64,000 nucleotides of DNA from Onchocerca lupi. Taxonomy: Eukaryota; Nematoda; Chromadorea; Rhabditida; Onchocercidae. Shown piece by piece: positions 1 through 13,809 of the stretch. How positions within the stretch are numbered: position 1 is the stretch's first letter; each line of letters starts with the position of its first letter. A program made the position numbers and the translations under genes. The notes under the pieces are model-generated. The model ran no database searches. It was not told the DNA's origin and was given only the letters and a program-made list of their open reading frames with translations. The stretch is from assembly GCA_028564675.1 (NCBI GenBank), contig JAOVVO010000139.1, forward strand, positions 1 to 64,000. The letters run 5' to 3'.

Positions 1-50
<50 letters not shown>
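1..50. repeat. (TTA)n microsatellite
   Basis: The window opens inside an uninterrupted run of TTA triplets. It ends at about base 50, where the pattern breaks to TTGTTACTATG. The true left end lies outside the window. This is a simple sequence repeat with no coding role visible. Confidence 0.95.
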
Positions 51-1859
51 GTTACTATGTTGATTATAATTTATGTAATGATAATAAAAATTAAATCAAG
101 AACTTGAAAATGCTTTATAATATAATTCGCAAAATTACTGGTAAATCTTTTTATCCAAAAATTTTCTTTCCAACTATTTCGCTTTTTATTCTTTAAAATC
201 CATAAAACTATTTTAAATTTTTACCATTTCCATTTCTTATCATTTCTCTTTTCTTCATTTTTATTTGTTAACATTCTCGACATGACTTTCATACATTAAC
301 TTTTCTTTTTTCCAAAAATTTTCCCGCTTTTTCCTTTTTTTTCACCAAATAAATCTTTCATTTGTTTAGTTATTGAAAAATTTTCATGCATTTTGTAATT
401 TTATATTTCCGAATAAATTTAGTTTCATTTACAATAACTGAAATATGCAAATTTGGCGACTATTTGTTGTTTACAAAGGCAACCGAAATCTTTCCATTAC
501 ATCTAATCAACGCCTTTTGCTAACAAAATCTCTTTAGCTTATTTCATTTAATTTCAATTTTCATTTCAATTTTCATTCCCATCATTGCTCTTAATCAATC
601 ATGCTAATGAATAATAATCTAAAATTGGATCTTATTGGGATGAAATGTAAAAATGAATAATAAATGAGCTAAACAATTAATTTTTCGTCAAATTATTCAA
701 TTTCTTCCGTTTGAAAATATTTAAATTAGAAACAAAAAAATTTCGAAAATATTAGCAGATTTTTTAAAATTTCTCATCGTTAATCATTTACTTATTTTAT
801 ACTTTAAAATAAACAAATAAGCAGTGTTTACTAAGAGATAATATCAGTGATAAATGATAAGCGAATTAGTTGAATAGAAATTTTCATAATTTCATTGATT
901 TATATTATTTTGAATTTGTTTCTATCGCCAAATAAGATGGCTTTTTTTTTTTGGCTGTCACTTAGGACAGAATAAGATATTGAAGGAAGAAAAAAATTTT
1001 GCGAAGAGCTGATTGAAAAAGTGCCTCATTTATTAAAAATTAATCATAATTAATTGGGGCTTATGTAAATGATTTTTATTTCTGATTTCCATTTCTGATT
1101 TTTAATTTTTTAAATGATTTCATTTGTAAATGATTTTTATTTGTATTTTTAATTAAATTCTACAACATAATTTTATTTATTTATTGATTTTTTTGATAAA
1201 CAAATAGAAGAAATGCATTATTTTGAAACAAAACAAAATTAAAATAGCAAATATTTACAAAATGAAGTACTAAATAATTATTACATTACAAGAAAAAAGT
1301 AACAAAAAAATTTTGAGCAAATATGTTGACAATAACAACAATTTGGGATGTTAATTACAGGTGAAAACCGGTTTAGCTAGAATGATTTAATTAAAATAAT
1401 CAAAAAAGATTTGTGAAGAGAAAATTTCGCAACTTTTTAAATAATTCTTTTTTTGAAAAGAAATTTGAAAAAAGAAGCAAACTTTTCACATTTTTAATTT
1501 TTTTTTTAAAGAGGAAAAAAACTGAGTAAAATCTTTTCTTCTTTTTATTATTAAAAAATTTTTAACTTTTTTTTTTTTTGTAACTTCTATCATCAAAAAT
1601 ATGCTTCTAGAAAAAAAAAAAATCCATGCAATAAATTTCGTCATATTTAATTATTCTTTGATCAATAAGATTAAAAAGCAACAAAAATGAAAAAAAAAAA
1701 CTTTTTTCATTTTAAATTAGATTAACAAAAAGAAATTTTAAAACCTAAATTTTGTTATTGAAATTTCACAAGTACATAGTTTCTTTTTTTTTTTTTTCCT
1801 TAAAACATATAGGAAATACCTGTTTAATATAAAAGATATACTATATTATATAAAATATA
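51..1859. other. A+T-rich non-coding, 3' flank of the anosmin-like gene
   Basis: No open frame with splice context was found on either strand. The stretch holds scattered A and T homopolymers, for example near 1570-1580 and 1786-1797. It probably contains the 3' UTR and polyadenylation site of the minus-strand gene that ends at 1860. I could not single out one poly(A) signal because AATAAA-like words are frequent by chance at this base composition. Confidence 0.6.
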
Positions 1860-2165
1860 TCATAAATTTGTTACAGAATTTTTTTTATTCGATTTTGATA
1901 AAAGAAATGAATGATTAGTTTTATTACAAGTTCTATTCGAACAACATAAACATATGCAACATTTCAATGAAGTAATAATTGAAATTACAACTAAAATAGG
2001 ATAAATATAAATTAAATTAGAATTAAATACATGAATATTTGGTCGATACCAAATGATTATTTCAGTACTAGCTTCACGTCCAATAAGATCGTAATTGATT
2101 AATTTAATCGAATATTCGCAATGTGTTCGACCATTTAATTGTATTGTTGCAGTTGTTGAACCCTT

Positions 2166-2196
<31 letters not shown>

Positions 2197-5100
2197 AAAC
2201 ATAAATTTATTGTAATTGAAAAAAAAAATTACAAATATTCGCTAATTCAAATAAAAATTTGTTTTAATTTCAATTGATATGATAGGCAATAATTTTGGAT
2301 TTTAATATATATCATAGAAGCTAATATTTCATTTATATTAATTTGTATAAATTATTGGAATTTAATTATTCCTCCGAGAAATTTTGTCACAAAAAAAAAA
2401 AATCGAACAGTAATAAATCTCATTTAAACTTTAAGAAATTATTAAATAGCAATAAAAATCAAAACTTAAATGCTTTTTTTTCTTTTAAAATTTCAAATTC
2501 ATATAAGTTTAAAATTTCTATCATTTCATCTCATATTACTGAACTTAATTATTTCAACGAATTTTTTCCACTTAATTATTGGACGAGTTTTTTCTTCATT
2601 AAATCAAGACAAAGCAAATAATTTAGAAAACATCTAAAAACTTTGAAAAATTTATCATTTTAGATTATTAATTATTTCAGTAAATGATATTATTATAATT
2701 TAACGATTTAATATAACTAACCGCATTGATATAAATGCTAGAAGGATTGCTATCACAATCATAATGATTTGTTATCGATTGATAAAGTAATTGATAAACT
2801 AAAATAGTATTTGATTCACTTGATGGTATCCATTGAATTTTTACCGATCCATTAGAATTTACCATTGCTTCCAAATTTTTAACTGGTTCAGGTGCTAAAA
2901 ATGATGAATTAGAGCATAAATAATTATTTCTAAAATAAATTCAATTAATTAATGGTATAATTAAAGCGCATCGTGATTTATCAATTTAATCATATCACTT
3001 ACCACATTCAAGACTTCCTGAACCAAATATTTCATTACATTTTGGTGTCAAAAATCTATGTTCCAAAATGCCATTTGTGTCACTTGAATTTGACATATTC
3101 TTTTGATTTATCAATTCTCCTGCTATTGCTGATGAGATTGATCGAATTGCTAGAGAATATTCAGTTGAAAATTGTAAATTTGATAGCAAAATGCCATTTC
3201 CATTATCCTAAAACAAAACTTTGCAGTCATGCATAATTATGTTCAGAGATAGAAGATATTCAAATATTTATGAGATTTTTTTTAATAATTGTAAAATGAA
3301 TTTTTGAATTAAGCATTTTCATATCGGCCAATAAAGTCAATGATGCATCATCAAAATCAAAATATTTTTTTGAAGAAAAAAAGAAATTTTAAATTTCACA
3401 TGATTAAAATTTATTAGGTAATATTAGATTAATACAATTAGCTCATATTTTCAAAATTTATTAGTAATATTAGATTAAAATGATTTAGTCCATAATTTTC
3501 ATCAATTAATTTGCAAAAAAAAAAAAAAAATTTATGTAGTTTAAAATGGAAATGTTTAAAATTTTGCTATCAAATTTTCTTCTGATCATTTCAACTATTT
3601 AGAATTTTTTTACTCCAAATTGCATAAATTTTTTTGCAAATATTTTTTTCGAAAATTTTTGATTTCAGATTAAAAAATTAAAAAATTTCTTCAAAATTCT
3701 TTGTGGAATTTAGATAAGCAAAATTTTAAACTAACCAATGTAAATAATACAGTTTCCTGTGAGGTTTCATTAAGTATGGTGATACTGTAATGACAACTAC
3801 CATATAACGCTAGTCTATTATCCGAAACATCTAGTGATTGTTCATGTTGATACGGTAGTTCAAGTTGATACGGTGAATGATTCCATTTTACTAATGCACA
3901 TAAACCATCCTTGTTATTGTATTGTGTTGTCACTATCATTGGTCCAACTGCAAAAAAAAAAAATGAAACGAAATATTTTTCTATAAAATTTTAGATTCAG
4001 TCATTTTAAACTGACTATGAATAAAATTGCTATATACGGTATGCGGCATACGGTGTAAAAATTGTTACTGTTACCATATGATGTATTTTGGAAAGATAAA
4101 TAATGCTAAAATTAATCATTAAAATATAAATTTATAGAGTTGATATTCACTTTCAATACTTTTGAACAAAAAAAAAAAAAGAATAAAATGAGGCAATTAA
4201 AGGATAGTTAAATAAAAACAACGATAAGTATTTCAATTAGTGATTTGAACATTTTTGATTCTCAGAAGTAATTTTTAAAACAGTTAAAATTTCAAGTCAA
4301 AAAATAATTGAATTTCAATGTAAAAGAGATAAAACAATAAAAAAGATATGCGATGGAATGTTTTTTCCTTTTTTTTTTTTTTTTTTCACTTTTATTTTAT
4401 TGGAGAAATATTCCAAGGTAATTGATCAATGAATGAATAATATCAAACAAAAAGCATCACCTATCTATATGATATAAAAATCGATTAATAGCTATTCTTT
4501 TATTCATTTTCCCAGGAAATTTTTATTTTTATTTCTTCACTATTTCATCATTTTTTTTTTTTTTTTTTTTTTTTTAAGGAAAAATATGGAAAAAAATAAA
4601 GTGGAATTACTTGAACAAATTTCAAGGTAATCATAAATATATGCATAGTTGCATTTCATCGTTTTTTTTTTTTTTTTTTTCTTACCTAATTAATTTCTTG
4701 ATTATCTTGGAATAATCAAAAATTTTATTTAAATTAAAACTTATATTTCAAAATTTTGTCATCACTTTTACTTAATCTGTTTCATTTTATTCTTCACTTC
4801 TTCTTAACATTTATACTCATTCATAATATTTATATCTATTTTCTTTTAACATCTAAGTTCAATCTTAACACTCACATTCATTCTTATCATTCTTAACATC
4901 TCAATTCAATCTTAACACTCACATTCATTCTTATCATCCATCCTTTATTGACAAAAAAAATAACGAAACAGGTGATTATTTCAAAAATTTAATTACCAGG
5001 TATGCGTAATTTTTCGTCAATCGTTAATGATTGTGCCCAATTACTCATTATTGGGCCACCCAAACGTCCACCAGGACCAATAGCAGTTATCATAAATCGA

Positions 5101-8100
5101 TATTGCATCAATGGCATCATACCTTCAACTTTAAATATTGGCTCTGATTCAATCTGAAAATTCGCAATAATTTTTTTTTTTTTTTTTTTTTTTTTTTGGT
5201 TGCGACATGTTTCTTAAACTTTGAATTTTTTTTCTCAGAAAAAAAATTTCTGAAAAATAGTTATCAAATTTAAATTTAAAATTATTTTAAACTTATAAAG
5301 AAAAAGAAAAAAAAATGCAAAAAAAAAAGGTCAATAGCGGGCTTTGTCACAAGATTCATAACTAACCTCTTTATTTTAAAACGATTATGATTTTACAATA
5401 TAATGAATTTACATGCAAGTTTTCTTTTTTCTTCAATAGCTAAGTATTAATTTTGCTGCTTCATGAAATAAGTAAAACTTATTGGTTTTTTTTTTTTCAT
5501 TTTTTTGGCTAAATAATATTTAATAAAATTTTTGACAAAAAATTATTTGATGATTTATAAAGATAAAAAAAAAAAATACAAAAAAAGCAAAAAAAAAAAA
5601 GAAAAAACCATCAATGATAGCTAATTATTACATTTTGTTATTATTTTCATAACAATTAATGTTAATCAAAAATTATTATTTTTGCTAATTATATTTGATA
5701 AAAAATTTGATTATTTCATAAAATTTTAACACAAACCGAAGCAGTAATCCAACCATTTTCCTCTGTTAAACTACCATCATATGTTCGTTGTTTCCATTGA
5801 ATAATATATCGAATTGGATATTGCTCGATTTCATTAATATTTACAAAAATTAATCCTTCAATTGTATCTTCAAAATTATTAAACTCATGTGATGTTACAA
5901 TATCCATACAACCTAGTTGAACATTTTTAATTGGAGAATTTTCCGTACGACCTGAAAAAAATTTCATAAAAATTATTTACTATCAGCAAACTTTCCTATT
6001 TTTCGAATTATTAGCAAAATTTCTTGAATTGAATGAAAAAATGATTGTGGAAAATGTTTTGATAATATTTTTTCATAAATTCATCAGTTTTTAAACTTCA
6101 AAAAATTTTCAATCTTTATATTTTGAATCATTTCCAAAAATTTTCTTCATTTTTCTTTCTTTTTTTTTTTTTTTCAACTTTTAAAGATAAATGTTAATTA
6201 TTATTTATTCAATTATCAATAGTGATTCTTTATTATTTGTATACATCTAATATTATTGCAATTATGCGTGAAATGAATTTGCATAAATAAATTTGAAATT
6301 TTTTTTTCATTTCAAAATGAGTAAATTTTCATAAACTACAATAAATGTTTCATTTTTTTTTTTTTTTTTTTTTTGATATTTTACTTTCGAATTTTGTTGA
6401 TTTCATTTTTTCAAAATTTTTCAATTTTTTCCAATTAATTTCAAATTTTACTTGCATAAGCATTTGTATCCATCCAAAATTGCATTCCTGTCGTTAGCGC
6501 ATTTGTCGTATCATTTTTTTCTCGTCTTGAAATCATTCGTCGTCGATTACAACCAGCTACACACTAAAATAGATCATTTAATATATTTATTTCATAAAAA
6601 TTTTTTAACTTTTTATTCTCTTTTATTTTGCATATTAATTATTTCACAAAATTTTTCAATTTTTCAATTTTTTTTTTTTATTTCGCACGTATTTTGATAA
6701 AATAAGCATTCGTTATTCAATAATTATTAAATTAGTTTAAATATTTCATTTTATTTAAATCATTCTTCTAAATTCTTTCAATCTTTTACATTGCATAAAT
6801 CATTTGAAGATACAGGAATATGCAATAATTTGATGTATAAAATTGAATTTGTGAAATAAAAAATGGAAATAATCTTTGAGAAAAACAAAAAATTCGAAAT
6901 AATCTTTTTTTCCTTTTTTTTTTTCAACATTTCTGGTCGTACGAAATATTTTCTCATTCGTAAAAAGTAATTGTTAAATGATCGCAAGAATTTTTATGTT
7001 TGAAAGGTTTTTGTTCATAACAAATTTAAAAATTCATTTTTTCCCATTATTGTTCTATTTGAAGAAGGGAAAAAAAAAAATGAAAATGTAAGAGAAAAGA
7101 ATATTTTGCTTCAAACATGTAAATAATCATAATGAATAAATATCTATTATTTTGGAATTAATTAATTTTAACATTTATAGATAGCATTTTAAATTTAAAA
7201 TTGAAAAAAAAAAAGACAAATTAAGAGTAAAATAATAAATAAAAACTAACAAGTTTATAATGTTCTCCATCATTTCCATAGTATTTTATAAATGTTCCAT
7301 CATTTAAGCGCCGTTTGATCGGTTTCGAATACTGAAATATTTTCTAGATGTGAGAAGTGATTCAAGTTTTTTTTTTCCTTTTTTTTTTTGGCAACTTTTT
7401 GAGTAAAATAAATCTTAACAAAAAATTTGATTAAATGTCAAATATAAGAATTCAAATTAGTGATTGATTTGTTAATAGATTATTGAAAAATATTTAGAGT
7501 TAATTAATTAACAAGGACATGAAACACTTTCTTCTTTCATTCATTTCAATCGAATTATTTTTAATTTAATTATTTCATAGCGACAAAATTTTACTTTCAG
7601 CATTTAATTATTTTTGGATATGAAAGCTGAATTACTTAAATTTCTGCAACTGAAAGTCTATGTAATAATGCTTCAATTAATTTAGTTCCTAATTTTAATC
7701 ATCAGAAATTGAATGATAGAAAGACAATTTGGTAGTATAAATTTCTTATTATTGATAAAATTGAAATTAATTATTCGAATCAAATTTTGGTTTCATAATT
7801 TCAATTCTGATATATGGATCCTTTTCAGTTTCAAACAAGAAAAAATCAAAAAATATGCTACTGAATATGAAATATTAAAAGATATTTGAGAAAAAATTGG
7901 CACTTTGTCGAAAAAATGCAAGTAATTTTCGTTTGTCTAACTTTTAAATGATCATTTCAAACTTTTAGAATTCCATGAATTACTTCAAATGATGATAATT
8001 TTTATTTCATTTTCCTTTTCCAATATTTCTACCATTTTTTCTTTCGGCGATAATTTTGAGATTTAAAATGGAAAAATCATAACTTTCCGTGGATGAACTT

Positions 8101-8400
8101 TATTCCTCTTAAATAAACTTTCCTTTTTTTTTTTTCTGGAGAAAATAATTTTTGAAAAAAAAACTTTAAAAACAATGAAAATACGATTGGATTTTTTTTA
8201 ACATAAGAAATTATTATTATCATCATTATTACTGTCCAATTATTAGTTTAATTTGAAAAATTAATTACCTTTTCAGCACATTTTGCATCACATTGTGCTA
8301 ATCTGAAATAGTGAACAAAATCAATTTGTACATACGGTAGTATCATGAATGCTTTTAATGTCGCCGCAATTAGTATTAGCATTGACATTTGCGACCACAT
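1860..8400 (-). CDS. kal-1: Anosmin-1/KAL-1-like fibronectin III protein
   Basis: Nine exons on the minus strand: 8400-8269, 7331-7251, 6563-6452, 5951-5731, 5153-4997, 3947-3736, 3207-3003, 2894-2722, 2162-1860; 531 residues. All junctions are GT-AG and keep frame. Residues ~5-22 are hydrophobic (signal peptide or anchor). Next come CDAKC and CVAGC, resembling a shrunken anosmin Cys-box, and two basic patches (KPIKRR, CNRRRMISRRE). Three fibronectin III modules follow: ~110-230 (YPIRYIIQWKQRTYDG), ~235-360 (ending LTPKCNEIFGSGSLECG, like the human TPPC...GC link) and ~375-472. Module order and spacing match human anosmin-1. Anosmins bind heparan sulfate and act in neuronal branching and epidermal morphogenesis in worms. 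Two oddities: no WAP four-disulfide domain is found in any exon or intron searched by eye, and residues ~481-503 form a hydrophobic segment ending in a Cys cluster, suggesting membrane attachment. The shorter length than C. elegans KAL-1 (about 700 aa as I recall) fits the WAP loss. Confidence 0.82.
4844..4937. repeat. 47-bp tandem duplication in an intron
   Basis: The word TTCAATCTTAACACTCACAT and its continuation occur at 4858-4890 and again at 4905-4937, a period of 47 bases. The similarity extends upstream into TTAACATCT. Weaker CATT/CTTA-rich echoes lie before it. It sits in intron 5 of the anosmin-like gene, between the exons ending at 4997 and starting at 3947. Confidence 0.85.
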
Positions 8401-8414
8401 CGTGGAAATTTTGT

Positions 8415-8432
8415 CCTGAAATTAAATGAAAA
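8415..8432 (-). promoter_or_regulatory. Probable SL trans-splice acceptor of the anosmin-like gene
   Basis: Reading the minus strand, TTTAATTTCAG ends at 8416 and is followed by a 15-base leader and the ATG at 8400. A strong TTTCAG acceptor with no clear upstream exon is the usual sign of spliced-leader addition in nematodes. A cis-spliced upstream exon is the alternative, and one weak candidate is listed at 14491-14593. Confidence 0.5.
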
Positions 8433-8515
8433 AATCCTGTCAATCAATCGTATTATAATCATCTAATAAATTATTCAAACAAAAGTATCTCTTTTTCTTC
8501 TTTTCTTGATTGTAT

Positions 8516-8632
8516 AATAGTATGATAGAAAAGTGATACAGTACCAAGCAATACGGCACTAAAATAGTACGGTAATGAAGTGACGCGACAACAAAAACTA
8601 CGGTAATAAAATAGCACGGTAGTAGTACAATA
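8516..8632. repeat. Degenerate TACGGTA(A/G)T repeat
   Basis: The words ATACGGCAC, GTACGGTAATGAAGTGA, CTACGGTAATAAAATAG and CACGGTAGTAGTA follow each other in about 110 bases. They look like decayed units of roughly 20-25 bases carrying a (T/C)ACGGTA core. The repeat lies just upstream of the anosmin-like gene's first exon. No function is claimed. Confidence 0.55.
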
Positions 8633-10663
8633 TAAAATTTTCAAATTTTTTCAATAAATTTCCGACATTTTTTCTTCTTGTCTTTTTTTTTTTTGCAATT
8701 ATTTCAAATCGATAGATTAAATGAAATTCAAGAGAAAAGAAAAATCATAGCAATTAATTGAAATAAATTCATGGTTGAAAAAAATTTCGGTAAATTAAAA
8801 AAATTTATAACTAGCTTACAAATTTCTTGAAATTTTTCATATCATGCAATATATATAACAATATAATTTATTTTAACTATGCAAATTTTTTTATTCGAAA
8901 GAAAGTTTAAAAATCAACATGGAATTGAAATTTCAAAACGCATTTATTGCTTAAAAAGTTTCACAAAATATTCGCTACTCGAATTTGTTTTTGCATATTT
9001 AAAAATTTTCGAACATAAATTTTGAAATTTCAAAATGATACATGGCAGGATATTTTGATAGAAGAAAATAATGAAAAATAGAAGAAAAGTGAATTTATTA
9101 TTTAAGTTCTAAGAATGAATATAGCATGTTGTAAATTCAGTGATTCTAATTACAGGATCAATAAATTAATTTTTTTTTTTCTTTTGATAGCAAAAAAAAG
9201 AGGGTAAAATTTAAAAAGACTTTTAAACATATATTATTTGATAATCATTCAAATGAAAGAATTAATAATTTTCAATTAATATGAACAAAAATTAAGTATT
9301 ACAATTTCTGAATTCAAGTTTATTAATCAGTTGAAAGTAATGCATTAAATGAATAAATGAAATTGAATTGGAACGGGAAATTCAAAAAAAAAATGCATTT
9401 AATGCATAAATGAACTTGAATTAAAATTTGAGGAATTAAAATAATGGCATAAAATTAAAATATAATTATATGAAATTGCGTAACAACAAATTTCAATAAA
9501 ATTGGATGGAAATGCAAAAAAAAAAAAAAAAAAATGATTATATGAAACTGAACAATCATACATAATCTCATCAATATTTTCTTATAGTTTTAAAGTTTAG
9601 TTAATGAATAAAATGAAATTGAATTGAAATATGAAATACAAAATGATTATTTGAAATGATAATATGACAGTGGGAGGGAAAATTTAGAGAATTTAATTCG
9701 GAATGAATAAAAGTTGGACAAAACGAGTGAAACATACAATGAAATTCCTCCTCATAACCTCAAAAATCATATTACCCTCTATTCAATCAAATGGTACCAC
9801 AAATAATGACCTTCAACCTAACATAGGTATTTAACAATTTTTACGATGCTGATTAGGGAAAAAAAATGATTGTTTGATCCGAAAAAATGACCTTTTTTTT
9901 TAGGTTCAAAATTTTTTTTTAAATTGAAAAACTAATGAGGGGAAAAAAAAAGCGAATTATTATCTATCAAATATTTGAATTATTTACATCATTACGAATG
10001 ATAATTGGAATTCACCGAAAAATAGCATAAGTTTTAAAAATATTTCTAAATTTTTAGTAAATAATTTCGAAGATTGCAAAAATGATGTTTACCAACTACT
10101 TTTTTTTTTCTTTTTTTGGTTCAAATTTGATTAGTAGCCAAGGATAACTTCGTTCTTTTTTTACTTTTCCCGAAATTTCTTTTTTCCATTCCATTTTTTG
10201 CATAATAATTTTCCTCACAAATATAATTTTATTCTATCAAAACTATAGCAATCAGAAAAAATTTTTAATTCTGAAATTTTTCAATTTTTGCTGAAAATTT
10301 TTGAATTTTCTTTTTTTTCTTTCTGATCCATGCTTTTTTTCGTATTGTTAATAAAAATTTTTCGATATGATTAATTGGAAATTTTAATGTATTTTTGCAA
10401 AATTTTCATCTTACTTATTGTTTATTTGTTTATTATTGCATAACATTAATGAATATTTCCATATAATTGATTTTCATATTAATTAATATATTTTGAACGA
10501 TACTGGAATTAAATAAGGATAAAAAATTAATGAAATGAAATAAAGTTGAGAAGGTAATCGCAAAAAAAAAAAAAAAAAAACGAATGAAGTCGTAATTCAT
10601 GTCCTTATTGTTAATGAGCTATAACTACTATAGCACAACATAATTGCATTTGTATTGTCCATT

Positions 10664-10676
10664 TGACCCTTGACCT
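10664..10676 (-). promoter_or_regulatory. DR1-type nuclear-receptor site
   Basis: On the minus strand the bases read AGGTCA A GGGTCA, two direct half-sites separated by one base, with AA flanks on both sides. This matches the consensus direct repeat 1 bound by HNF4, RXR and COUP-TF type receptors. Nematodes carry many HNF4-like receptors. Whether the site is bound is unknown; it lies about 2.3 kb upstream of the anosmin-like gene. Confidence 0.4.
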
Positions 10677-13600
10677 TCCAGAACTAAACAAAGATGTAGG
10701 CGCTGAATTGCTGCATGAAAAATGGGGATGAAAATAATTGAATTTATCCAAGCAAAAGTCTGAAAAATTTTGCAGAAAAAGTAATTTTATTTAAATTTAA
10801 GTAATAATTTATTCTAAGAATATTTTTTTATTGATTGCAAAATATTTTGAAAAAGTATAGCCCTTAAATATTAATATGTTTCATTTTTTATTTTTGAAAA
10901 ACTATTATATATAAAATGAATAATTAGTAATTCTTCAGCTAAAATTTTAAAAATGAAATTGAGATTTGAAATTTCAATGAAAAATTCAATTCTATATGTA
11001 CTTTTTTTTTTTATTCATTTATTGAATTTTACAATTTCCTTAAAAATTCTTCTTTTTTTCCTTATTTTCTGTTCCTTTTTTTTTTTCATTATACTTTTGT
11101 TTTCATTTTTCATATGAATTATTTCATCGAATAAAAAAAAAATGAATCTTCTTGAAGAATAATTTAAAAATAAAACAAAAATTTGAAATTTTGTCAAAAA
11201 AGAAGATTTGAATTTGATATTCAAATTCATTTTTTTTTTTTTTAAATTTACTTATTTACTCATTTTTAGCTTATCGTACATCAAAAATATGGTAAATATT
11301 AAAGCAGCATAAAATTTTTCTCTTACAATAAGAAAGTGATAAATGTTGAGTATGTTTATTTGAGATAAATTATAAAGCGATTGTAATTAAGCATAATTTG
11401 TTTAATAAATTTTCTCGTACAATAAGCGGAACAGTATGATTTTGGAAAAAAAATTAGGAATAATTATAAAAGAGATATAATAATTGGATATTGTGTCCTA
11501 TTTAACATCTGACACTGTAATTAGTCAAAACATATGGACTAAGGGTAGATGAGATATGTGGGAAGATAGATGGCGGGTAGGTTAATGGTAAATTAGGTAA
11601 AAATGGGCAAAAAGAATGGTTTATGGAATTTAAAATGACGGGGAATGGATAAATGAAAAAGAAAATGATAAAATATTTAGGTTAGCCAATCAATAAATTA
11701 ATTAAATACTATTATCAACAATGAAAATGATATGTTAAGTGATGAAAAAATTTGCTTCCCATGATAATTAAGCACATCTAATTTGAAAGTAAATAAATAA
11801 TTCATTTCTATATTTGTTTGCATTTTTTTTTTTTTTTAGTCTATTAAAGTTTAATTTTGAATTTTGAAATTTGAACTAAAGAAACAAATAAGTGTAGTTT
11901 TTCAATCAAAAATAATATTTGTTAGTAAAATTGATGGAAATGTTAAATGATAAGTTTATTTTATTTTGATTCGAAGTTTTTTTTCTTCTTTTTTCTTCTT
12001 TTTTTCTTTTGTCTTTTTTTTTTTTTCAAAGAGAAAACAAAAAGATGAATAAAGAAGATGGAATAAAAGAAGATATTATATTTATTATTCAGAATCGAAA
12101 TATTAATTAATTTTAAGATAAATGTTTAATTAATAGTTTTTTCACAATAAAAAATGATTTATTTTTGCTAAGATTAAAATTGGGAATGTATCAAGTTTTT
12201 GAATGGAATAATTTTCCTTTCTTTGATTTGAATTTTTCAAATTTCAATCAATCAATTAATTTTTTGTATCATTGTCATTTCCACATGAATAAATTTTCAT
12301 CCATTCGAAAAAACAAAAAACAAAAAAAAAAAAAAAGAAGGACTTGTCTATTAATTAAGTATCATATGATTCGGTATTCTTTGATCGTAATCATCTGGAC
12401 ATTTTTATTTTAATGATAGGTACTACTAGATCAATTGACCCAAATATAATAATCATAACTTAGTTTTATTCTTCCTTCCTAAATTTAACACGTTTTCAAA
12501 ATAATTTAATAATTTATGTTCAACAAATAAAATTTAGAACGAAAGTTTTGCTCTGATAAGCTCGATAATTTATTTGTGAAATAAATTTTATATATTTTAA
12601 ATAGAAGAAATAGATGAGACTGTAAAATTATTTAACTTATAATTAAAGTAAATTTAAGAAAATTTTTTTTGTTGTTAGAATTAATTGAAAATATATAAGG
12701 AATTATATGAAATGATGCAAAAAAAAAAAAACAGACATCGATGAAGAAACAAGTATTGCATTGCATTTAAACAGATTTAGAACTTAATATCATTACTATT
12801 AATCAGTTTTATATATTAATTAATCAATAATTTGTAACTAATTAATGTAACTTGTCTAGTTTTTTTTTTCTTGGTGCGAATTTGCAGTATATGGAAAAAT
12901 CTGAAAGAACTTCATAAAACTCGTAATAAAAAAAAAAATTATGGCTGTTTAATCAAGTCGATTAACATAGTTAACAAGATTTTCTTGGCCTAACTAATTA
13001 ACATAGATAATAGTAACTTGGCCAAATCCATAGTTCGTAAAATTTTAATATGTGAATAAGTATACGATATTGAGATTAGATTTTTGATAAATTAAATTTC
13101 TGATCGAATGAAAACATTTCAGTCATAACTGAATTTTAATGAATAAATAATAGAAATAATAGTTTTAATGGATAAATAATAAAGTAATAAATGAAGAATG
13201 ATTAGAAAACAGAATAGGAGAAGTAAAGTTAGGAGACAAAATTGGATAAATGAAATATCGATAAAGATAATATAAATGACAAATTGATAATAAGTTGATA
13301 ATCAATGGTCACTAAATGATTACCTCGAAATGGCTTTAAACGAGTTTAACTGGACTATAATTAATGAATAATTTTCTCCTGCTACTTGTAATCAAACTGA
13401 ATTTTAATTATACATAGTATAGTATGCTTTTACACATGGATGGATAAATCAGTTAATTTATCAATTAATTAGGTAATATCATTGTCACAAAACCGGTTTA
13501 TACACACATTTAGAAGAATCATATTCCATGACACTTATCATATCAGTTCTTTAGTGAAAGATCGAAATCAAAATCAATCAATTGATTCAATTAATAATTT

Positions 13601-13713
13601 AAGTTATGTTAAATAATCGTTTACAATTATTCGCTTATTAATTGTCAACTTTTGTCACAAACGTATATATAAGAATTTTAGCAATCTGTTGTTAGCGAAT
13701 GATCTGAATCAAA

Positions 13714-13809
13714 ATTAATTTATTGATTATTTTAATAAATTAATTTTATTAAAATAATCAATAAATTAATTATTGATTATTAAAATAATTAATTTATTGA
13801 TTATTTTAG
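13714..13809. repeat. Perfect 26-bp inverted repeat with further echoes
   Basis: Bases 13714-13739 and 13745-13770 are exact reverse complements separated by the 5-base spacer TTAAT, so the DNA can form a 26-bp stem. The core word TTATTGATTATTTTA and its complement recur at about 13771-13809, giving a second, partly overlapping hairpin. The arms are A+T only. Confidence 0.85.

Noticed and set aside
6778..6987. Minus-strand frame between anosmin-like exons as a missing WAP exon
   Set aside because: It has one Cys, runs through Lys homopolymers, and lacks the eight-Cys WAP spacing.
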